Shown: positions 34,580 to 44,900 of the stretch, one piece after another
Position numbering within the stretch: the stretch's first letter is position 1
How the letters are laid out: every line of letters begins with the position of its first letter
Source: Elephas maximus indicus
Taxonomy: Eukaryota > Chordata > Mammalia > Proboscidea > Elephantidae
Direction: 5' to 3'
NCBI RefSeq assembly: GCF_024166365.1
Contig: NC_064826.1
Span: 19,740,001-19,804,000 of the forward strand
Length of the DNA stretch: 64,000 nucleotides
Notes under the pieces: model-generated
The model's database searches: none
Seen by the model: only the letters and a program-made list of their open reading frames with translations
What the model was told of the DNA's origin: nothing
Program-made: the position numbers and the translations under genes

Positions 34580-34625
34580 TAGGCAAGTTGACACATATTT
34601 TGGGGGACACAATTCAGTCCACGAC
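34580..34625 (-). mobile_element. MaLR-type LTR fragment
   Basis: 'gttgacacatattttgggggacacaattcagtccacgacaa' is the antisense 5' end of an ERVL-MaLR LTR, as in the LTR at 38359-39832. Confidence 0.55.
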
Positions 34626-34745
34626 AATATGGTTTTCTTGGCTATAATCTTTACAGAAGCGGATCACTAGGCCTTTCTTCCAAGGTGCCACTGGGTGGGT
34701 TCAAACCACCAACCTTTACGTTCATTTGTACCACCCTGGGAGCAT
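34626..34745 (-). mobile_element. AfroSINE-related fragment
   Basis: 'ggctataatctttacagaagcggatcactagg', 'ccactgggtgggttcaaaccaccaac', 'ttgtaccaccctgggagc': the middle and head of a long-form SINE, with the 3' end missing. Confidence 0.7.
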
Positions 34746-35850
34746 TTTGCTTTAATAAGGAAGGGTCAGAGAATGCAGGTGGTGTTTTGTGCATGTTCCC
34801 CAGCAGCAGCTGATCACCTCCTGCAAACCTACACTACGGGGGAGTCTCCATGGTTTCCTCTCCTATCCCCAATCTTACTTTTAAGCACCCAGTGGAGGTC
34901 CATGGAGGAGACCTCTCAAGTCAGTGCAAACTCCCCTTGTGTCTGGAGCTCCCAGTTATCCTAAACTGATACACTAGCCCACACTCAACCTTTAGGCATT
35001 ACTAAAATTTTAGCTGATTTCTTCTCGCCCACTTCTGTGGTAGCTCCCTTTTCATACAGTGCTCTGCCAAAAGTGACACTGTTTGTGTATCCTGTGTCAC
35101 TTTTGAAATTCAGGTTGTTCTGTTGCCTTGTGACCTCAGCTCTCTGAAAAACTCAAGAAACCTTAGAGTTTTCTAAATTACTCTGACATTTCCTTTTTGG
35201 CAGGCCAGGAATGATGTTTCCTCTCAGCTTTCCACATCCTAAGCAGAAGGAGAAAGGTTGGTAATTTTTTAATTTTTAGCATGGGCATGATCTTGACTAT
35301 TTAAAACCTATGAAGGGCAGAAGTTATACTTACAGAGTCTAGGGCAGGGGTCGTGAATTAGTGGCCCATAGAATTCACAGGTATACCTAGGTTTCTAGGT
35401 TATTTGGGGAAATGCGAACATCTGACATACTTGGCCCACATTTACCAGCCTTTTCATGGGGGCATTGAACTCTCCAGCTGTCCCCTGTGCCCAGAATTAC
35501 CCAGGCACCTCCCAACACTGACTCCTTCTCCATCTTCTTGGGGCAGACCATTCTGAGACCCAGAAGTGGCAAAGCATTGTTCAATGCAAATCCCAAGCCA
35601 GAAGCCACAATGTGGCCTGTGTGAGCTGATTGCTCCAGGCTCCATCACAGGTGATATAGGAAGCTTGGAATTCTGGTCCAGGGTGGAGGTGGGGGGTAGG
35701 GGGGTGGGGAGAGCACATCATACCTCCCTTGTACCACAGCTAGGAGTCCCATGTGGTTCTCAGAAGGGGCTGCAGAACTTTGCCCTCAGCTAAGTAACCA
35801 GGATGCCAATTTCTTAGGTTTACCAAAAAGCAGGGTAGCCTGTGGTGGTC
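34746..35850. other. Unassigned intergenic stretch
   Basis: No exon recognised. A possible DNA-transposon fossil starts near 35342 ('gggcaggggtcgtgaattagtggccc'). Confidence 0.45.
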
Positions 35851-35864
35851 CCAAAGAAACCCTG

Positions 35865-36012
35865 AAACCCGTTGCCGAGGATTTTAACTCATAGCGACCC
35901 TAGAGGACAGAGTAGAACTGCCCCATAGGGTTTCCAAGCAGTGGCTAGTGGGTTCAAACTGCTGGCCCTTTGGTTAGCAGCCATAGCTCTTAACCACTGT
36001 GCCACCAGGGCT
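35865..36012 (-). mobile_element. AfroSINE with perfect 14-bp target duplication
   Basis: Antisense copy between two identical CCAAAGAAACCCTG sequences (35851-35864 and 36013-36026). The intact duplication points to a fairly recent insertion by LINE-type target-primed reverse transcription. Confidence 0.93.
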
Positions 36013-36026
36013 CCAAAGAAACCCTG

Positions 36027-37289
36027 GGAGGCATGTATTTCTTCCCTGGGAGGGATTGCAGGGGTGGTTGAGCAATAACGGTTGGGTCCTCTGGCCTAAG
36101 CCAGAAGAGGGCAAGGGTCAGGTTTCCACTCAAAGGCTCCTCCCCCCAGCCTCATTCCACGCGGAGACAGAGGCTTAGGGAGGCGCCAGGGGAGGACACT
36201 TGCCCCCAGACGCAAGTCCAAGGGGGCACCAGACAAGGCCTGGAATGACATTCCAAGGCACCATAAATATGAAAGGCGACTGACTGAGACAGCCAGACAA
36301 GAGGGGGGAAGGCGTTTCTGCTGACATGTCACTGCTATCAACATCTATTCATCTTGAAATTGCTGGAGGGTTGCAATTTAGAGGCTGACCTTGGGTGCTG
36401 TTTCCCTGGCTAGGCCCCTGCCAGGAGGTAGGATGACACCAAATTGTTACCTGAATGCAGGGACTCTACCACTAGGTGCAGCCTGCCCATCGGTGGGTTC
36501 ACTGCTTCTGGGTGCTGTTCCATTTCTGGGGGCCAGAAGAAGGACCTCGGACTGGGCTGGATTGGGCTAAATTGTTTCCTTAAGCATCTGGAAGCATATG
36601 TACCTCAAGAAATGAGGGCAAATGCAGCCAAAGAAGGGAGCCAAGGCCCTTATCTGAGAGGCAACGTCGTGAGGCAGGTCTGAGGATAGGAAGTTGGGCT
36701 CTGACCGGGAAACTGGCTTGAGGCCTCAGGGTGAGAGGATTGAGACCTTATTGGAGGGTGTAAGGCAGGACAAGAAAAGGGGTTCAGGATGTGGAGGGTT
36801 TGAAAAGTTTTAGGTCAAAGGAGGGCCACCCTTGTCTGACAAGGATTGACCATGAACATGAGTATCTAAAAAACAAGATTCCTTAAACCAAGCCACACTT
36901 ACCTGTGCGGGGCTCCCACCCACGCTGCAGAAACTAAAAGCTTTTTTGAACACATACAGAGTTAAAAAGAAGACCTCAAACAAATGGAAGTTCATAAGAG
37001 CACTTCTAAGTTCACGAAAAATAAGATTAATCAGTGGAAGTAGGAACTTTTAAAGAGAAGAATCAGAACTTCTTCTTTTACAAACAAAGCTTAAAGCTCT
37101 TAGCAATCACGACCCTGATTGCAAAGATTTTACTCAAGTGCCTGGAGAGTCTTTTACTGCCAAGGAACGGGGGAGTAGCGGCACTTCAGATGGAGGAATT
37201 ACAGGGAATTTAGCGCCGGTCTAAACCGGCCCAGACAAAGGCCACAGACAGTTTTCAGGCTGAATTTGGCATCAGGTCTTCTGTATCTG
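36027..37289. other. Unassigned intergenic stretch
   Basis: About 1.3 kb without a recognised repeat or exon; moderately GC-rich. Confidence 0.5.
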
Positions 37290-38040
37290 GAAGAAAAATT
37301 TTAATTTTCAAAGTATAAGTTTAATTCATATCCATTGAAGAAAATCCGCAAAATACACGAAAGTATAGAGAATAAAGCAAATACCCATCTCCCATTATTC
37401 AAAGACAGTTTAAATTAAAAAAATTTTTTTCCAGTTTTTCATATGAATAGACTCCTATATTTTTCTCCCTGAAAATCAGGGTTATATTGTATACAAAGTT
37501 GTTTCCTGCCCCTTTAATTTACTCTATCATGAATAGTTCTTCCTTGCCTTGATTATTCCTTGAAACTGTAATGGTTCTGTAATATCCTTTCTATAGGACT
37601 GACATAATTTATTTTAATCATTTGTTTATTCATAATCACTTAGGATGTTTCAATATTTTCTTATTACAAATAGGATTCCAGTAAACATCTGTGGATATAA
37701 TCTTCGTGCATCTCTCTGATTATTTCCTTAGGAAGAATTTTTCAAAAATTAAGATCTGAGGGCTTCTTGACACTCACTCTCAACTTACTCTCCAAACGGT
37801 TTGTATTCAACAACAACAGCGTATGAGCACGTGTGTTTCCTGAATCATTAGGCACACTGAGCATTATGAAAAATAGAAACAACAGGAAGAAAAAAATATT
37901 TGCCCATTTATTAGCCAAAACATGGGATCTAGCTGTTTCATTTTGTATTTATTAGACATTTCTTCATATGTTTATCAAATTTTTCTTTCATGAATTATCA
38001 TTTTGTGCCATTTACTAATTTCTCATATTAGGGACAAACA
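37290..38040 (-). mobile_element. Old LINE fossil (L1M or L2), antisense
   Basis: 'ttatattgtatacaaagttg', 'ttaatcatttgtttattcataatc', 'atctctctgattatttccttaggaagaattt' are typical of antisense LINE 3' regions. Subfamily uncertain. Confidence 0.5.
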
Positions 38041-38165
38041 CCTTGCTTTAATTTTGATCCAGTTCTGAGATGGCTAGCCCGAAAAGGAATCCTAAAGAGG
38101 AATTCATGATGTTAAAAGGATTCGCTTAAGGCAAAACGTGAAGGAAAGGGGTGACGGTTTTTCTA

Positions 38166-38360
38166 GAGCAGAGCCTGTCAAAGTGCTGCCCTTAGACAGT
38201 ATCGGAATCAAGGAGAGGGGTATGTATTTAAATTACAGATTCCTAAACCCCAACCCCAGACACACAGAATTGACATCTCTGACCATTGGATCCAAGAACT
38301 CCAATTTCTAACAATCCCTCTACACGCTTCATACGCAGCCCAAATTTGACAACCACAGTG
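38166..38360. mobile_element. MER5A hAT element
   Basis: Begins 'agcagagcctgtcaaagtgctgcccttagac' and ends 'tttgacaaccacagtg'. These are the two termini of MER5A, with the central 'ctaaaccccaacccc'. The antisense LTR begins at its edge. Confidence 0.75.
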
Positions 38361-38567
38361 TCTTAGTTATCTAGTGCTTCTATAACAGAAATACCACAAG
38401 TGGGTGCCTTTAACAAACAGAAATTTATTTTCCCACAGGTTAAGAGGCTGTTGTTGTTGTTAGGTGCCATTGAGTTGGTTCTGACTCATGTACCACAGAA
38501 TGAAACACTGCCCAGTCCTGCGCCATCCTTACAATCATTGTTATGCTTGAGCCTGTGGTTGTAGCCA

Positions 38568-38936
38568 CTATGTCAATCCATCTCGTTGAGGGTCTTCCTC
38601 TTTCCGCTGACCCTGTACTTTACCAAGCATGATGTCCTTCTCCAGGGACTGATCCCTCCTGACAACATGTCCAAAGTATGTAAGATGCAGTCTCGTCATC
38701 CTTGCTTCTAAGGAGCATTCTGGTTGTACTTCTTCCAAGACAGAGTTGTTCGTCCTTTTGGCAGTCCATGGCATAGTCAACATTCTTCTCCAGCACCACA
38801 ATTCAAAGGCATCGATTCTTCTTCGGTCTTCCTTATTCATTGTCCAGCTTTCAAGAGCATATGATGTGATTGAAAATACCATGGCTTTGGTCAGGTGCAC
38901 CTTAGTCTTCAAGGTGACGTCTTTGCTTTTCAACAC
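38568..38936 (-). pseudogene. RTE ORF C-terminal remnant (122 codons open)
   Basis: Contains LESWTMNKEDRRRIDAFELW, CWRRM, and HLTYFGHVVRRD, conserved downstream of the RT domain in RTE/BovB proteins. It is the best preserved piece of this copy, but there is no continuous link to the RT part. Confidence 0.82.
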
Positions 38937-39285
38937 TTTACAGAGGGCCTTTGCAGTAGATTATCCAATGCAAAGCATCTTTTGATTTCTTGACTGCTGC
39001 TTCCGTGGGTGTTGATTGTGGATCCGAGTAAAATGAAATCCTTGACAACTTCAGTCTTTTCTCCATTTATCATACGTGGCTTATTGGTCCAGCTGTGAGG
39101 ATTTTTGTTTTCTTTATGTTGAGGTGCAATCAATACTGAAGGCTGTGGTCTTTGACCTTCATCAGCAAGTGCTTCAAGTCCTCTTCACTTTCAGCAAGCA
39201 AGGTTGTGTTATCTGCGTAACACAGGTTGTTAATGAGTTTTGCTCCAACCCTGATGCCCTGTTCTTCTTCATATAGTCCTGTTTC

Positions 39286-39468
39286 TCAGATTATTTGCTC
39301 AGTATACAGATTGCACAGGTATGGTGAAAGGATACAACCCTGACGCACACCCTTCCTGCCTTTAAACCACGCAGTATCCCCTTGTTCTGTCTGGACAACT
39401 TCCTCTTGATCTATGTATAGGTTTCTCATGAGCACAGTTAAGCATTCTGGAATTCTCATTCTTTGCAA
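39286..39468 (-). pseudogene. RTE reverse-transcriptase remnant
   Basis: Contains LMRNLYIDQEEVVQTEQGD and GVRQGCILSPYLCNLYTEQI, that is RT motif B (RQGCxLSP) of a non-LTR retrotransposon. The copy is truncated upstream, so motif A is absent. Confidence 0.85.
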
Positions 39469-39832
39469 TGTTATCCATAATTTGTTAAGAGGCTAAAGGA
39501 CCGAGTTTAGGGCGCCAGCTCTAAGGGAAGGCTTTCTCCCTCTGTTGCCTCTGGAGGAAAGTCCTTGTTTCTTTTTAGCCTCTGTTCCTTGGTCCCTTGG
39601 TGATCTTCATGTGGCTGGGCAACTATCTTCCCTCATCTATGCTTGCTTAATCTGCTCTTTTATATCTCAAAAGAGATTGTTTTAAGACAACCCTACACTA
39701 GTACTACCTCATTAACATAAGAAATCCCATTCTCAAATGGGATTTTAACCACAGGTATAGGGGTTAGGGTTTACAACACATATTTTGAAAGGACATAATT
39801 CAATCCATAGCATACAGTAACTATTTAGGCCA

Positions 39833-40372
39833 ACAAACCTGATATTCCTATACCTTCTGGAATGAAAGGAAGACAACAATACAAAGAAGTGAGTCAAACA
39901 TTGAAGAATGGATGTTGAATGGGCTGTTGGGTTTTCTTGTTACTATTCTTTTGATTTCTTGACCTCCATTGTGCTTTAACTAGATTAATGCATTATCATC
40001 CATCTATTCAGTCCCTCAAGTTAGAAAAATTATAGCTATCTTTAATGCCTTCCTATTCCTTACTCCCTCTCATGTATGTAATAACTTAATTTTATCTACA
40101 AAATGTTTTAAATCTTTCCTTTCCTCTATTCTTACCATCTCTTAGTTCAGTCACTTATTATCTCCCTCTCTTCTTTTTATTCTCCTACTTATTCTTCTCT
40201 CCTTTCTCCTGCTTATGGTATCTCCTCACCTCACCCTCAAGCTATACCAAGTAAGCATACAGTCTAAGTAATAAGTATCTATACAGGCTTCTGTTTGCTG
40301 TGCAAAAGCTTCTAGAGTAATCACCTCCCCACCACTCTCCTTCCAATTTTTTGCATCCCCTAAAAGTTTTCT
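39833..40372. other. Unassigned intergenic stretch
   Basis: AT/CT-rich sequence with no repeat or exon recognised. Confidence 0.45.
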
Positions 40373-40559
40373 GAGGGGTCATGCAATGGTTGAGTGCTCT
40401 ACTGCTAACCAAAAGGTCAGTTCAAACCCACCAGCCACTCCACAGGAGAAAAGATTACAGCTTTGGAAACCCTATGGAGCAGCTCTGCTCTGTCCTATAG
40501 GGTCACTATGAGTTTGAATTAAGTCCATGGCAATGGGTTTGGGCTTTTTTTTTTTTTTT
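40373..40559 (+). mobile_element. AfroSINE, long form
   Basis: Sense copy from 'gaggggtcatgcaatggttgagtg' through 'ggagaaaagattacagctttgg' to 'ggcaatgggtttgggc' and a T-run (40543-40558). Confidence 0.85.
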
Positions 40560-41489
40560 GGTAAACCTTTTCTTATTGAAATTCTGGTGGACGGGTGAGA
40601 GACTAGGAATTTTCCGTGAGTTAAAAGACTAAGGATCACTAGGGAAGTTAGGACAAGGATCAGGAGGCACAAGAGAATGCACGAAGTGCAAGAAACAGTG
40701 GTGGCCAGAATTCAAGATCCTGGAGGTCAAGCAGCTCTGAGTGACAACTGGATTCAAGGTGTGGCCTTAAGGGTGGGTTTCTGAAGTGTCTGAGAGGTGG
40801 AAGACTTGTGGGGTCAGAATGCTGAATGGGTCATCTGCATAGACCCTGAAGCAGCTCCCATGTGTGCTACCATTTACGAGAGCCAGAGAATATGAACAGC
40901 TCAGGGTAACCTTTTTCCGTTCCTGAAAAAACAACTTAGAGCAAAGGACAAAGGGTTATTGTGTTGTTCCTCCCATGTAAAAAATAATAATAATTTTGAC
41001 AGGTTTGGTGGGACATTTAGGAGCCAAGTCAAACTGTGTGCGTAATTGTTTTGTAAAGGTGCTAGGACTTAATTTTCAGATCTGGAATAAGAACAGGTGG
41101 TGGCTGGTGGCAGAAGTCACAATGGTTTCCATGACGACAGGATTGGGTCTTAGTCATCCTCCCATCCTCCACAAAACCTACTGCAGCTTTTCTCATAACG
41201 TGCTTATTAAAATTTATCAAATGAATGATGAATCACAGAATGGTGTGTATGTGCTTTACAATTAAAACTGCCGTTCTTTGGCTTGCCTAAAAGCTTTTAA
41301 AGCAACAATAATTGCTGTATTTACAGGTGCAAAAAAAAAAATTTTTTTATTTTGCATAACTTGCATATTAACCTGAAAATTAGCTACACACTTCCATTCC
41401 TGCTAATAACCCTGTCCCACATCGTAGTCCCTATTGTGGAAGAAGTAGCCCAGATGTTTGGTTTACAAGGCTTTGAAGGGGGCAAGGGG
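40560..41489. other. Non-repetitive sequence upstream of the CEP41 CpG island
   Basis: About 0.9 kb without a recognised repeat, apart from an A/T homopolymer near 41330-41350. As the proximal upstream region it may hold enhancer elements; none was recognised. Confidence 0.5.
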
Positions 41490-41704
41490 TACACTGCGCC
41501 GTACCTGCGCTGCGTATTACCTGTGACCGTTCAGTTTTTGCTCTCCCCATCCCCCCCACCGCCCCCTGCTCGAGCTACGCGCAGCCGCCCCCGCGCAGGC
41601 GCCAGCCGCCCCTCCCCCTCCCCGCGCCCCTCTTCCCGCGCAAAGGCTGTGGTGGCTGCGGGCGGGGCCCGGAGCACAGAAGGCCAGGGCCGCAGGCGTC
41701 CCGC

Positions 41705-41719
41705 GTTGCCCTAGGCAAC
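41705..41719. promoter_or_regulatory. RFX X-box motif (GTTGCC-CTA-GGCAAC)
   Basis: Two perfect inverted half-sites, GTTGCC and GGCAAC, are separated by 3 bp, about 195 bp upstream of the CEP41 ATG. RFX-family factors bind such X-boxes and control ciliary genes in animals. The spacing is within the 1-3 bp range of known X-boxes. Binding is inferred, not shown. Confidence 0.75.
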
Positions 41720-41777
41720 CATTGAGCCGAGGCTCACTCTTCCTCGACCCTGCAATCAGATAGTAAACGGGGCCGCC

Positions 41778-41805
41778 ATTGGCCTGCCGGCGAGGTCAGG
41801 CCAAT
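41778..41805. promoter_or_regulatory. Divergent pair of CCAAT (NF-Y) boxes
   Basis: ATTGG at 41778-41782 (a CCAAT box on the minus strand) and CCAAT at 41801-41805 on the plus strand lie about 23 bp apart and 110-135 bp upstream of the CEP41 ATG. NF-Y sites in this position are typical of TATA-less CpG promoters. Confidence 0.6.
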
Positions 41806-41914
41806 CGGAGGCGAGGTTCTAGGGAGGCGGCTGAGCGAGGTGGTGGGGGTAGGAAGCTAGGGTTAGAGGGAGCCGGTAAGGCTAGAACCCCGAGCGTGGT
41901 CGGTTGGAGAAAAT

Positions 41915-41947
41915 ATGTCTGTTCGGAGGCACATTGGCAATCCTGAG
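41915..41947 (+). CDS. CEP41: CEP41 coding exon 1 (11 codons)
   Basis: The ATG at 41915 has A at -3. An in-frame TAG at 41864-41866 lies upstream with no other ATG between, so this is the start codon. The exon encodes MSVRRHIGNPE and ends with GAG at 41947, followed by the donor GTGAGG at 41948 (phase 0). The 5' UTR start cannot be fixed from sequence; it probably lies inside the CpG island, about 50-150 bp upstream. Confidence 0.92.
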
Positions 41948-44900
41948 GTGAGGGCCAGCTCCGGACCGGAGCGCCGGCGGGGGCGGGCGGACCGGAAAAG
42001 GCGCCACGTGGGGGGGGCAGAGCCGCCGGCGACTTCCGGGAAGGCGGGAAGCCGGGCGTGAGGAGGGGGCAGGCGGGCGGAGGCGGGGCGGCCGGACAGG
42101 GCTGGGGCCCTGGGCTCGGGGGCAGGCGTCCACTCCGCACCAAGTACCGCGCGCAGGAATTGCCGCCTCTTGGGGCGAAGCTCGAAGACACCGGCCCTTC
42201 CCTCAGAGAGCTTACAGTCTAGCAGTGCCCGTCACAAAACTGAAATGCAAATGAAGCGCAGAACACAGTAGAGCAAAATGAAGGGCAGCCATGGTTCTGA
42301 TTGTGGGCATGTAGGACCAAGACATTCGACAGTGAGACATGATATGACATTAAAAATAGTTTTGCTAATTGGTAAGCTAATTAGTTCCCTCCAGGGCCTT
42401 TTACCCTTCTTGTATTTCACCCCTTGTGCCCATAGGCATTTGTGGCAATTTAATCTCAACAAATTTTATTGAACTTCTGCCATGCAGTAGGTTCTGGAAA
42501 TACAAAGAGCATAAGACAAGGCCTCTGCCCTTTAATAAGTTTAGTCCAGTGAGAGAGACTTGTAAACAGAATTTGAGGACCATGTGATTGGGAGCTAGAG
42601 GTATGACAGCACAGAGAAGAGATAGGCTCAACTGAGGGGTGAGAGAAGGCTCCTGGAGGTGGCAGGAAATGGCAAGGCCATAAGCAAAGGGAAGAAGCAT
42701 CCTAGGTAGAGAGAACAGCCTGAACAAAGGGAAGGAGGTGTGAAACATTGAGAGAGGTGAAATCCAAATAGTTCCCTGGGTTGTGTGCCAGGGTCCCTGG
42801 TGGTGCAGTGGTTACGAGCTCAGGCTGCTAACCACAAAGGTCAGCACCTGGAATCTGCCAGCCGATCCTTGGAAACCCTTTGAGGCAGTTCTCTGTCCTA
42901 TAGGGTTGCTATGAGTCAGAATCGACTCAATGGCAGGGTTTTTTGGCGCGGGGTGGGGGGGAGTTGTGTGCCATCGGCTAGATTCTGACACATAGTGACC
43001 CCATAGAACAGAGTTGAACGGCCACATAGGGCGTCCTAAGTTGTAATCTTTACAGGAGCAGATCACCAGGTCTTTCTCTTGGGGAGCTACTGGGTGGGTT
43101 TGAACCACCAACATTTGGTTAGCAGCCTAAGAAGTCATTGCACCACCAGGGTTCCTTCAGTTCCCTGTATGAGTCTAGAAAGGCATTAGTAAAGTCTAGA
43201 AGCTTCTCTGTACCTTACTAAAGTTCTTAGCCTTTATATTGAACATGACTTACAAATTGTGTTTCATCTCATGGTGATGCCTTGAGTGCTGTGTCGAAAG
43301 TTTGTGAGGCTGAGTGTAGGCTGTGGGGGATAGTGCCATGATCAATTAGTAATGTCTTCTGTGGGGTGGGGGACTGGTGGTTGGGTGGTAGAATTCCCAC
43401 CTTCAATGTGGGAGACCAAGGTTTAATTTTTTGGCCAATGCATCTCACGCATAGCCACCACCTGTTTGTTAGTGGAGCTTGTGTATTGCTGTGATGCTGA
43501 ACAGGTTTCAGTGGAACTCCCAGACTAAAACAGATTAGGAGGAAAGGCCTGGCACTCTACTTCTCAAAGTCAGCCAGTGAAAACCCTATCTATCATAACT
43601 GTCTGATCCACAAGTGATCATGGGGATGGAACAGGACTTGGGTGCTTTTATTCCATTTTACGTAGGCTTGCCATGAGTCGGGGGGGCAACTCAGAGGTAG
43701 CTAACAACAACAAAACATGAGGGGGGTTAAGTGTGGAGGGTGACAGTTTTGACGGGCAGATGTTTATGTTGTCTGCTGGTCAGAAATTGAGAAGTTTGAA
43801 GGGTTTTAAGTAAAGGAGTGTCACGGTCAGATTTGCATTGTGGGCTGATGTCTGCAGCCACATTGTGGAGGGTGGGTTTGTGGAGACCGGGAGGTTGGTT
43901 AAGTGGTTATTATGATACAGACCTAAACTAAGGCTGTGACTAGAGACTGAATCAAGGAGAAATATTTTGGGGTAAAATCATCAAAAGGAGCCCTGGTGGC
44001 ACATTGGTTAAGTGCACTGGTTAAGGTCAGTGGTTCAAATCTACTCAGTGGTTCTGTGAGAAGAAGACCTGGAGATCTGCTCCCATAAAGATTACAGACT
44101 AGAAAACCCTATCGGGCAATTCTACTCTGTCACATGGGGTTGCTATAGGGCAAAATCGACTCGATGGCACCTAACAACAACAACAGAATCATTAAGACTT
44201 GACGACTGGATTTGAGAGATGAGAATGCGATGGATGACTTAGGTTTCTGACTTGGGCTGTTCATTGGTGCTGGTGCCACTGAGATCTGCAACACGAGAGA
44301 AAGAGAAGGTGTTAGGAGTGTAGGGGGAGAGGAGCAGGGATGCCCTGTGTGGTTCTAAGTTTATGCCCTGGACAAAGATGCCCAGCTCACTTCTTGTTTT
44401 GGTGGAACATAACTTCCAGTAACTTCTTGAGAAGGAGTACATAGGAAATAAATATATCTAAAATGTTAGACTTGTATAAAAATGTTTTTATTCTACCCAC
44501 TTATTTGCCTTAGAGTTTGGCTAAGTATAGAATTCTTGGCAGGAAATCATGAGCATATTGAAAACATTGCTTCGTTGACTTCGTTGACACAGCAACATCC
44601 AGTGTAAAATGGCACACCCAGTGTCGCTGTGGAGAAGTCCAAACCATCCTGTTCCTTTGGTTTTCTTTCCTCCAGAATTTGTTTCCACAAATCCACCCTC
44701 CACAATGTGGCTACAGCCATCTGCCCACGATGCAAATGTGACCACGCGACTGCCTTCCTTACAACCTTTCCAAAGCTTCGTGTAGAATCTCTGTCTCTCC
44801 ATTGGTGTGACGTTTCACAAAGATATGCCTTGCTGTGGGTCCATTTTCACTCATGTGCTAGGCACTTGGTGGGCCCCAGAAACTCAAGTATTTTCATTTT

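Larger units (their letters stand above)
38450..39483 (-). mobile_element. RTE (BovB-like) LINE, 5' truncated, with target duplication
   Basis: A 1,034-bp antisense copy flanked by perfect GTTAAGAGGCT duplications (38439-38449 and 39484-39494). Its 5' end lies within the RT domain. The sense 3' end is the usual CAACAACAAC tail. Confidence 0.93.
38359..39832 (-). mobile_element. ERVL-MaLR-type LTR, split by an RTE insertion
   Basis: Antisense solo LTR of an old endogenous retrovirus-like family. It starts TGTCTTAGTTATCTAGTGC, ends 'ggacataattcaatccatagca', and is flanked by CACAG/TACAG (near 5-bp duplication). It occupies 38359-38449 and 39484-39832, with an RTE copy between. No viral gene is present. 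Confidence 0.72.
41490..42190 (+). promoter_or_regulatory. CpG-island promoter of CEP41
   Basis: The base composition jumps from AT-rich flanks to very GC- and CpG-rich sequence around CEP41 exon 1. It holds several GC boxes (GGGCGGGG near 41660-41668, GGGCGGGCGG near 41983, GGCGGGGCGG near 42083), an RFX X-box and two CCAAT boxes, and no TATA box. This is the usual architecture of a broadly expressed vertebrate gene. Open frames here on both strands (e.g. 41352-41714 + and 41796-42191 -) are proline/arginine-rich by-products of GC content. Confidence 0.9.

Noticed and set aside
1-41490. MEST first exon or its differentially methylated CpG island
   Set aside because: No CpG-dense region and no sequence resembling the MEST N-terminus was found on the minus strand in this part of the window.
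41352-41714. 120-codon frame running into the CpG island
   Set aside because: The second half is a Pro/Arg/Ser run produced by GC-rich sequence, and it ends at the X-box. No homology recognised.
41796-42191. 131-codon minus-strand frame over CEP41 exon 1
   Set aside because: Proline-rich shadow of the CpG island, antisense to a real exon.
43371-43445. Functional tRNA-Gly gene
   Set aside because: The B box and acceptor stem are decayed, and the tRNA-like part continues into a SINE body, so this is a SINE head and not a tRNA gene.
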